Shown: in pieces, positions 17,373 to 24,081 of the stretch
How the letters are laid out: each line of letters starts with the position of its first letter
Position numbering within the stretch: the first letter of the stretch is position 1
Source: an uncultured Ellagibacter sp.
GTDB taxonomy: Bacteria; Actinomycetota; Coriobacteriia; Coriobacteriales; Eggerthellaceae
NCBI RefSeq assembly: GCF_934617235.1
Contig: NZ_CAKTTZ010000004.1
Span: forward strand, 26,376-90,375
Length of the DNA stretch: 64,000 nucleotides
Reading direction: 5' to 3'
The notes under the pieces: generated by a model
What the model was told of the DNA's origin: nothing
Databases searched by the model: none
What the model saw: the letters and a program-made list of their open reading frames with translations, nothing else
Translations under genes and position numbers: made by a program

Positions 17373-17715
17373 GTTTATACTCCGAATCTTGTGCGTATCG
17401 TAAGGGAAGGCGGCATTTCGCTCACCTTCTCCTTGAGTATACGCGAGCACGCGCGCTGCGGACACATCGCACACGGCATCGGCACAACGGAGGGCCCGCG
17501 ACCGCTCGCACGCCCCTGCGCCCGCACGGCCCCGCGCGCGGCATCTCGCCTGCAGCCCCGCCCCGCCGCCGCAAGCTTTCGCGCGACCGCTCGCGCGGGC
17601 AATCTGGGCTTTTCATGCGCATGCGGAAGACCCCGTCCAAAGCGCTATAAAATGATGAGTTGCGCCAAGGGCCCGACCCTCGGCGCGCGCAATGCACCCG
17701 ACCGTTGAGGACCCT
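17373..17715 (+). promoter_or_regulatory. Divergent intergenic region with -10-like box for the exporter operon
   Basis: A 343-bp, mostly GC-rich, gene-free gap between the lysozyme and the ABC permease. A TATAAA box at 17646-17651 lies 64 bp before the permease start. No clear -35 was found. The lysozyme side contains GAGTATAC near its start. Nothing else coding was seen. Confidence 0.35.
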
Positions 17716-18507
17716 ATGGCTCAAACCGCATCGACCAAGGCCACGCTCAAGCGGAATTGGTTCACCATCACATCGCTTGTGTCGAAGGACTTCAAGCTCA
17801 AATACCGCCGAAGCGTCCTGGGCGTTCTCTGGTCGGTCCTAAACCCCCTGCTCATGATGTGCGTGCTCGCCGCCGTGTTCACGAACGTGCTCAAGTTCGG
17901 CGACGACGTGCAGAACTTCCCCATGTACCTCATCCTGGGCAACGTGCTCTTCTCGCTCATGGCCGACTCGACGTCGTCCGCCATGGGCTCCATCCTCGAA
18001 TCGGCGCCGCTCATCAAGAAGGTACGCGTGTCGAAGATGATCTTCCCACTGGAGAAGGTGCTCTTCACGCTCGTGAACTTCGCCATCTCGCTCATCGCGG
18101 TCGTCATCGTCATGCTCTTCTTCCGCATCCCGCCGACGGTGAACCTGCTCGCGATGCCCATCCTGCTCGTGTTCATGCTGCTCTTCTGCGCGGGGCTCGG
18201 CATGCTGCTCTCCTCGCTCGCCGTGTTCTTCCGCGACGTGTGCCACCTGTGGGGCGTCGTCATCACCGCATGGACCTACGCCACGCCGTTGTTCTACCCG
18301 GTAGGCCTTCTGCCCGACTGGATGCAGGCTGCCGAGGCGTTCAACCCGATGTACCACTACGTGTGCTATTTCCGCGACATCGCGATGTACAACACGGTGC
18401 CCGGCCTCACCGAGAACCTCATCTGCCTCGGCATGGCCGCGATCACCTTCGCCATCGGCTTCGCCGTGTTCAAGGCGACCGAGAAGAAGTTCATCCTCTA
18501 CGTTTAG
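17716..18507 (+). CDS. Polysaccharide ABC exporter permease (Wzm/TagG type)
   Basis: Encodes 263 aa. The start ATG follows GAGG with six bases spacing; an upstream ATG eight codons earlier has no site. It is an ABC-2 type membrane protein: a short cytoplasmic N-terminus with FKLKYRRSVLGVLWSVLNPL (the hallmark of TagG/Wzm permeases), six membrane segments, and YATPLFYPVGLLPDW with NPMYHYVCYFRD in the last loop. It exports undecaprenyl-linked polysaccharide together with the ATPase encoded 9 bp downstream. The order permease, ATPase, GT2 forms a compact plus-strand operon. Confidence 0.93.
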   Translation: MAQTASTKATLKRNWFTITSLVSKDFKLKYRRSVLGVLWSVLNPLLMMCVLAAVFTNVLKFGDDVQNFPMYLILGNVLFSLMADSTSSAMGSILESAPLIKKVRVSKMIFPLEKVLFTLVNFAISLIAVVIVMLFFRIPPTVNLLAMPILLVFMLLFCAGLGMLLSSLAVFFRDVCHLWGVVITAWTYATPLFYPVGLLPDWMQAAEAFNPMYHYVCYFRDIAMYNTVPGLTENLICLGMAAITFAIGFAVFKATEKKFILYV

Positions 18508-18516
18508 GCGGAACCT

Positions 18517-20484
18517 ATGCCCGAGAACATCAACACAACCCCGCTCGGCGACATCGAGCGCGAGCTTGCCGCCGCAGTCGACGACCGGCCCGCCATGGTC
18601 GACGTGGACCGCGTGTCCATGGTCTTCAACATGGCATCCCAGCAGCTCAACAGCTTGAAGGAATACGCCATCGCCCTTGCAAAGCGCGAGCTTATGTTCA
18701 AGGAGTTCCGAGCGCTCGACGGCGTGTCGTTCACCGTTCGCAAGGGCGACGTGTTCGGCATCCTGGGCACGAACGGCTCGGGCAAGTCCACCATGCTCAA
18801 GATCATCGCCGGCGTGCTCGAGCCCACCGAGGGCACCTGCACCATCAACGGCAGCATCGCGCCTTTGATCGAGCTCGGCGCCGGCTTCGACATGGAGCTC
18901 ACCGCGCGAGAGAACATCTTCTTGAACGGCGCGCTTCTGGGCTATTCGAAGAAGTTCATCCAGCAGCATTTCGACGAGATCGTCGACTTCGCGGAGGTCG
19001 AGAAGTTCCTCGACATGCCGATGAAGAACTACTCGTCGGGCATGGTCGCGCGCATCGCGTTCGCCATCGCCACGGTCATCGTGCCCGAAATCCTCATCGT
19101 CGACGAGGTGCTCTCGGTCGGCGACTTCATGTTCCAGCAGAAATGCGAGCGCCGTATCACGCAGCTCATCAAGGAGCACGACGTCACCGTGCTCATCGTG
19201 TCGCACAACAACGACCAGATCGAGCGTTTGTGCAACAAGGCCATCTGGATCGAGAAGGGCCACACCCGCATGATGGGCTCGGCCGCCGACGTGTGCCGCA
19301 CCTACCGCGTGCTCGGCGGACATGTGGGCTCGGCCGAATCGGAGGCCGCCGTGTTCAGCATGCTGAACTCCCCCACCCGCGTGCCCGAGGAGCTCGTGAG
19401 CTCCGTCGCCGGCGAGAACCGCTACGGCACCGCCGTGAAAATCGCGGAGAAGTGCAAGTTCGCGCAGGGTGGCAGCATCATCCTGGCCTCGGGAGACTTC
19501 AGCCTGCCGTGCATGTCCGCGCAAGGGCTCTCCGGCATGCTCGATGCGCCGGTGCTGCTCTCGAAGAACGAGTCGCTGCCCGACGTGGTCGCGCAGGAAA
19601 TCGCGAGCCTCGCGCCGCGCCGCATCGTCGTCTTGGGCGGCGAGGACGTGCTCTCTTCCGAAGTGGCCGAGCAGGCGGCCGACGCTGCGGGCGACGGGTG
19701 TGCAATCTGCCGAATCGACTGCAACGAGTCGGTCGAGCTTGCGCGCCTCATCTTCGACTTCGGGAAGCGCGTGGCGGAGGAAGACGGCGTGCCCGGCTGG
19801 AGCAAGCTCACAATCATCGCGCACCACGACTGCTTGGGTGACCTGATCACGCTTTCGCCGCTGCTGTTCAACCAGCATATCCCCGTATTCTACATTCGCG
19901 AGCTCGGCGTGATCGACGACGCCACGGCAGCGTCGATCCAGGGCGGCGACTTCACCGACCTGATTGTGCTGGGCGTCGACAAGCATATCCCCGACACGTT
20001 CCTCGCCACCTGCGCCGAGCACGGCGTGAAAAGCGAGCGCCTCATCGGCAAGAACCCCTACGACGCCAACGAGAAGATCAACGACCTCATCACTTCGGGC
20101 CAGGTCGAAGGCGCGCGGCTTACGATCGGCAACCTTATCGTGAGCTCGGTGTGGAACCCTGCCGACGCGTTCGCCGCCGGCGCCTGGGCCGCCAAGACCG
20201 ATTCCGCCTTCCTTCTGGAAGACCCGCAAAACCTCGACAGCGTCGCGCACGCCATAAGCTACATCAAGAAGAAGGGCGGCAGCGTGAAGCACCTCACCTT
20301 CTTGGGCGATTCCTCGCAGTTTGGGCGCCTCGACAAGGAGATGCTTGGGAAGGCTGTGCAGGAAGCGCTCGTGGACGCAGGGCTTGCGAATACGAGTGCC
20401 GAGGACGCGCAGCCAACCAAGACTGAGCGCGCGGACGCCACATCCGCCGACGCTGCGTCCGCGGATACGCAGGAAAACGAATAG
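18517..20484 (+). CDS. Wzt/TagH-type ABC ATPase fused to a CWB2-like domain
   Basis: Encodes 655 aa. Residues 27-265 are a polysaccharide-export ATPase: Walker A GTNGSGKS (84-91), the Wzt-type signature YSSGM (172-176), Walker B ILIVDEVLSVGD (192-203) and switch His 230. From about 295 the protein matches three repeats of the CWB2 family (PF04122): AGENRYGTAVKIAE, then DAPVLLSKNESLP, then RRIVVLGGEDVLSSEV, with two weaker copies to about residue 620. The end is a low-complexity Ala/Asp/Thr tail. CWB2 normally occurs in threes on secreted wall proteins, but this protein has no signal peptide or membrane segment, so the domain should be cytoplasmic. It occupies the place of the Wzt C-terminal carbohydrate-binding domain and may bind the lipid-linked glycan before export (inference). 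Confidence 0.88.
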   Translation: MPENINTTPLGDIERELAAAVDDRPAMVDVDRVSMVFNMASQQLNSLKEYAIALAKRELMFKEFRALDGVSFTVRKGDVFGILGTNGSGKSTMLKIIAGVLEPTEGTCTINGSIAPLIELGAGFDMELTARENIFLNGALLGYSKKFIQQHFDEIVDFAEVEKFLDMPMKNYSSGMVARIAFAIATVIVPEILIVDEVLSVGDFMFQQKCERRITQLIKEHDVTVLIVSHNNDQIERLCNKAIWIEKGHTRMMGSAADVCRTYRVLGGHVGSAESEAAVFSMLNSPTRVPEELVSSVAGENRYGTAVKIAEKCKFAQGGSIILASGDFSLPCMSAQGLSGMLDAPVLLSKNESLPDVVAQEIASLAPRRIVVLGGEDVLSSEVAEQAADAAGDGCAICRIDCNESVELARLIFDFGKRVAEEDGVPGWSKLTIIAHHDCLGDLITLSPLLFNQHIPVFYIRELGVIDDATAASIQGGDFTDLIVLGVDKHIPDTFLATCAEHGVKSERLIGKNPYDANEKINDLITSGQVEGARLTIGNLIVSSVWNPADAFAAGAWAAKTDSAFLLEDPQNLDSVAHAISYIKKKGGSVKHLTFLGDSSQFGRLDKEMLGKAVQEALVDAGLANTSAEDAQPTKTERADATSADAASADTQENE

Positions 20485-20491
20485 GAGCATC

Positions 20492-21607
20492 ATGTCATCT
20501 TCGCAGTTCGCACCGCTGGTTTCCGTCATCATCCCCATCTACAACGCAGGACCCTACCTCGATCAGGCGCTCGAGAGCGTCGAGGGGCAAACGTACAAGA
20601 ACCTGGAAATTATCTGTCTGAATGACGGCTCCACCGACAACTCGCTTGACATCATGCGCGCCCATGCCGCGCGCGACGAACGCATCGTGGTGATCGACAA
20701 GCACAACCAAGGCTACGGCGCCACCTGCAACCGCGGGCTCGACGAGTCGCACGGTGAGTGGATTTCCATCCTCGAACCCGACGACTGGATCGAGAGCGGC
20801 ATGTATTCCGACCTGCTCGCGCTCGCGCGCATGTACCCCGAGCCGATCGACATCGTGAAGTCGGGCTACTGGCGCATCTGGATGCCCGACACGCCCAAGC
20901 AGCGCAAGATGAACTGCAGCTACCACGGGCGCATCAACCCGCCCGCCCAGCCGTTCGCCATCAAGGACGCGGCGCATCTGCTGTGCCACCACCCATCCAT
21001 CTGGTCGGCGATCTATCGCAAGCAATACCTGGTTGACAAGGGCATTCGCTTCCGCGAGATTCCCGGCGCGGGCTGGGCAGACAACCCGTTCCTCATCGAG
21101 ACGCTTTGCCAGACCGACCGCATCCTCTACACCGATAAGGAATACTACTGTTATCGCGAGGAGACGCCGGAGAAGTCCGAAGCGTTCGCAAAGCGCAGCA
21201 CGCTTCTGCCGCTCGAGCGCTGGAATGACATGATGGACATCCTCGAGAAGCTCGGCGTGACCGACGAGCGCATCCTGCGCGCGCACAACAGCCGCGGCTT
21301 CACGTACCTCTCGGGCATCCTGGAAGTCGTCGGGCTCGACGGCGAGGGCGTGCGCGAGGCGGCGACCCACATGTTCGAGCGCATGGATGCTGAACTGGTG
21401 TTTTCCGACCCCGAGATATCCCCTGGCTGCAAGCGCCTGTTCGCCGACCTCCGCGGCCTGGAATGCCCGCACATCGACAAGCTCGCCTATGTGCGCGGGC
21501 TTATGGGGCAGGGATTCTACAACCTAAAGAACACGGGCGTCGCGAACACGTTCTTCGCAACCACCAACTACTTCAAGAAGCACCGCGCCCGCGAAGCAAA
21601 CGAGTAG
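20492..21607 (+). CDS. Family 2 glycosyltransferase of the exporter operon
   Basis: Encodes 371 aa. The start ATG has AGGAG four bases upstream, within 8 bp of the preceding stop. It has a GT-A core with VSVIIPIYNAGPYLDQALES, LNDGSTDNS, the NQGYGATCNRG motif and EPDDW as the metal site. The C-terminal 150 residues are helical (LERWNDMMDILEKLGVTDERI). It is the closest relative in the window of the 329-aa GT2. Co-transcription with the exporter suggests it adds a residue to the exported glycan or its linkage unit. Sugar specificity is unknown. Confidence 0.9.
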   Translation: MSSSQFAPLVSVIIPIYNAGPYLDQALESVEGQTYKNLEIICLNDGSTDNSLDIMRAHAARDERIVVIDKHNQGYGATCNRGLDESHGEWISILEPDDWIESGMYSDLLALARMYPEPIDIVKSGYWRIWMPDTPKQRKMNCSYHGRINPPAQPFAIKDAAHLLCHHPSIWSAIYRKQYLVDKGIRFREIPGAGWADNPFLIETLCQTDRILYTDKEYYCYREETPEKSEAFAKRSTLLPLERWNDMMDILEKLGVTDERILRAHNSRGFTYLSGILEVVGLDGEGVREAATHMFERMDAELVFSDPEISPGCKRLFADLRGLECPHIDKLAYVRGLMGQGFYNLKNTGVANTFFATTNYFKKHRAREANE

Positions 21608-21649
21608 GCGGCAAGCCCACATTCGTCATATCGGCATCACGATGCGAAG

Positions 21650-21670
21650 CCCCTGGGTATCAACCAGGGG
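21650..21670 (+). terminator. Hairpin between convergent GT2 and dehydratase genes
   Basis: A 7-bp perfect stem (CCCCTGG / CCAGGGG) with a 7-base loop lies in the 107-bp convergent gap. There is no clear U-run on either strand, so termination strength is uncertain. Confidence 0.45.
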
Positions 21671-21714
21671 TTAAGGTGCCAAAATCGGCGGCCCGACATA
21701 ACCGAAGTCGTGCG

Positions 21715-23541
21715 CTAGCGATTCTTCGTGAAATGATAGGTCGGCACAGCCTCTTCGAGAATCTTGATCGCGTGCTCGTCGGTGTCGCGAATCGCCTCGC
21801 GAAGTTCCCCAAGCTTCTGGGCCACTTGCTCGTGGCTGATTTCCTGGCCCTGCGAGATCATAATCGAATGGTTGGACGTGGGAAGCGTGTTCTCCTCGTC
21901 CATCAGCAGCTCTTCGTACATCTTCTCGCCGTCGCGCAGACCGGTGTAGACGATGCCGACGTGCGCGCCCGAAAGGCGGATGAGATTCTTCGCCAAGTCC
22001 GCAATCTTCACTGGCTCGCCCATGTCGAGCACGAAGATTTCGCCGCCCTTCGCCATGCCGCCCGCCTGGATGACAAGCTGCACCGCCTCGGGAATGGTCA
22101 TGAAGAAGCGCTCGATATCAGGATGCGTCACCGTCACGGGGCCGCCTTCCGCAATCTGCTTCTTGAACAGGGGAATCACGCTACCGTTGCTCCCGAGCAC
22201 GTTGCCAAAGCGCACCGCCGCGAACACGGTCTTCGACGTGCGGGCGTAGTACTGCATGATCATCTCACCCATGCGCTTGGTGGCACCCATGACCGAAGTG
22301 GGGTTCACGGCCTTATCGGTCGAGATGAACGTGAAATGCTCCACGCCGAAGGCGTCTGCCGCGCGCACCACGTTCAAGGTGCCGAAGACGTTGTTCTCGA
22401 TAGCCTCGCGCGGGCACACCTCCATGAGCGGCACGTGCTTGTGGGCAGCCGCATGGAACACCACGGCCGGATGGTACTTCTCGAACACCTCGTTCACGCG
22501 CGCGTCGTTGCAGATGCTGCCGATCTCGATGTCGACGTCGATGTCGTCGTAAGAACGCAGCAGCTCCTGGCGAAGCATGTAGGCGTCGTTCTCGCAAATG
22601 TCGAAGATGACAATGCGGTGCGGAGCGACTTTCGCCAGCTGACGGCAGAGCTCGCTGCCAATCGATCCGCCGCCACCCGTGACGAGCACCGTCTCGCCCG
22701 CCACATACGCGTACGCGATGCGCATATCGAGCTGGATTTCCTCGCGGCCCAACAGGTCGGTCACGTCGACGTCGCGCAGGGCCACATCGCCCAGCTCGTC
22801 GATGCGCAAATCGCGGATGTTGGGCAGCGTCTTGAGCACGCATTCGGTCTTCGTGCACACCTTATAGATGCGCTTGCGCTCGGCAGGGGTCGACGAGGGG
22901 ATGGCAACGACGATCTGCTGGATGTCGTATTTCCTCACGAGCTCCTCGATGTCGTCGGTCGAACCCTCCACTTTCACGCCGTGGATGCGCATGCCCCGCT
23001 TGGCCGGGTCGTCGTCGGTCGCGACGATAGGAATGCCCGGCATGTTCGGGTCCTTCGTAGACATGCGGTTGATAGTGAGCGAACCAGTTTCCCCCGCGCC
23101 GACGACGAGCGTCCGCGGACGATCGACGTTATCGCCGGAAAACGCACGCTTCTTGCGCCTTTTGATGCGCCACAGCAGACGGTAACCGCCCATAAGGAAC
23201 ACGAGCAGAATCGACGCACCGATGAACACGCGAATGGGAAGCCGAACGTTGATGACCCACAAAAACACAGCGCCCACCAGGGTCGATATCACTACGGAAA
23301 GCACAATCTGCAGCGCCTCGTCGACGCTTGCATACTCCCATAAGTTGTTGTACAGGCGAAACGCGCCCATGATCGCGATGTTCACCACGGCGAGGATTCC
23401 CAAGATGAAGAAAATCTCGTTGCTGGTGAACACTTCGTCGTACACGTTGGTCAGAAGCGATGCCAGCCAATAGGCCACGTACGTGGCAATGATATCCATA
23501 ATCAACAGAGGCGCAGTGCGCTTCGCTATGTGCAAATCCAT
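21715..23541 (-). CDS. Membrane nucleotide-sugar 4,6-dehydratase (FlaA1/PglF/CapD type)
   Basis: Encodes 608 aa. Four N-terminal membrane helices (LLIMDIIATYVAYWLASLL onward) lead to a first Rossmann-like CoA-binding domain (TLVVGAGETGS, about 145-260). The extended SDR catalytic domain follows, with the NAD loop TGGGGSIGSELCRQL at about 285-300 and STDKAVNPTSVMGATKR. In the latter, Met replaces the usual Tyr, giving the Ser-Met-Lys triad known from PglF and WbpM. Such enzymes convert UDP-GlcNAc to the 4-keto-6-deoxy sugar, the first step toward bacillosamine- or FucNAc-type sugars. The start has GAGG eight bases upstream. It is convergent with the exporter operon and probably supplies its precursor (inference). 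Confidence 0.92.
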   Translation of the reverse strand: MDLHIAKRTAPLLIMDIIATYVAYWLASLLTNVYDEVFTSNEIFFILGILAVVNIAIMGAFRLYNNLWEYASVDEALQIVLSVVISTLVGAVFLWVINVRLPIRVFIGASILLVFLMGGYRLLWRIKRRKKRAFSGDNVDRPRTLVVGAGETGSLTINRMSTKDPNMPGIPIVATDDDPAKRGMRIHGVKVEGSTDDIEELVRKYDIQQIVVAIPSSTPAERKRIYKVCTKTECVLKTLPNIRDLRIDELGDVALRDVDVTDLLGREEIQLDMRIAYAYVAGETVLVTGGGGSIGSELCRQLAKVAPHRIVIFDICENDAYMLRQELLRSYDDIDVDIEIGSICNDARVNEVFEKYHPAVVFHAAAHKHVPLMEVCPREAIENNVFGTLNVVRAADAFGVEHFTFISTDKAVNPTSVMGATKRMGEMIMQYYARTSKTVFAAVRFGNVLGSNGSVIPLFKKQIAEGGPVTVTHPDIERFFMTIPEAVQLVIQAGGMAKGGEIFVLDMGEPVKIADLAKNLIRLSGAHVGIVYTGLRDGEKMYEELLMDEENTLPTSNHSIMISQGQEISHEQVAQKLGELREAIRDTDEHAIKILEEAVPTYHFTKNR

Positions 23542-23581
23542 GCGTGCCCTCGCTCGGGTTTAACGGCGCCGCGGCCGCTGA

Positions 23582-23603
23582 TATACAACCTACTGATTGT
23601 ATA
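23582..23603 (-). promoter_or_regulatory. Inverted repeat upstream of the dehydratase gene
   Basis: TATACAA and TTGTATA, a perfect 7-bp inverted repeat with 8 bp between arms, lie 41 bp before the dehydratase start. They are AT-rich in a GC-rich background. It could be a regulator site overlapping the promoter; no regulator is known. Confidence 0.4.
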
Positions 23604-23724
23604 CGATTGAGCCGAAGGCCCGCCCGTTTTGCAGAAACACTGCACGGATGGGAAATGCCCACAACGCGTCGCTCATGTCGGAACGGTGGTGGAACGGTGG
23701 TGGAACGAGGACGGCACGACAGCC

Positions 23725-24081
23725 CTACCCCACCGTTTTCGTCGCGACGAGAGAAATCCCCGTGCCGCAGACGTTCTCGCAGATGACATCCCCCATAGCG
23801 ATAGGGGCTCGAAGGGAAAGCCCCGCCGCCTCGCGGGCAACATCGCACACGAGCGCCTTGGGCACCGGCGCACTCGTCCGATAACTCACCGGTTCCAGGC
23901 ATCCCGCAGCGCATACGGTGCCGCACACCGTTCGGACCGGGTTGTTCGCCTCGGCCTGGGCATACTTCTTCCCGCGGCCGCACGAGTTGCCCTCGACACT
24001 TGTGACCTCGCCGTTCTCGGCGAACCCGACGTTCATGACGCACCCCATCGGGCACTGGATGCAGACAATCCTCCTGCTCAT
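23725..24081 (-). CDS. DUF1667 cysteine-rich protein
   Basis: Encodes 118 aa starting MSRRIVCIQCPMGC. Four N-terminal cysteines (7, 10, 14 and 34, as CxxCxxxC...SCGRG) resemble the iron-sulfur ligand pattern at the start of molybdopterin oxidoreductases, and a second Cys group (CGTVCAAGC) follows. DUF1667 proteins are regularly encoded after a GlpA-like and a GlpB-like flavoprotein and are thought to complete an electron-transfer complex. Here the start overlaps the stop of the fused flavoprotein gene by ATGA, so the two are translationally coupled. Exact activity is not established. Confidence 0.88.
   Translation of the reverse strand: MSRRIVCIQCPMGCVMNVGFAENGEVTSVEGNSCGRGKKYAQAEANNPVRTVCGTVCAAGCLEPVSYRTSAPVPKALVCDVAREAAGLSLRAPIAMGDVICENVCGTGISLVATKTVG

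Noticed and set aside
17839..20538. An 899-codon minus-strand open frame across the exporter permease and ATPase genes
   Set aside because: Antisense shadow caused by GC-rich third positions. The plus strand has ABC motifs and ribosome sites; the minus frame is His/Asp/Arg/Val-rich without family features.
21463..23343. A 626-codon plus-strand open frame opposite the dehydratase gene
   Set aside because: Antisense shadow; it has no ribosome site and no recognised domain.
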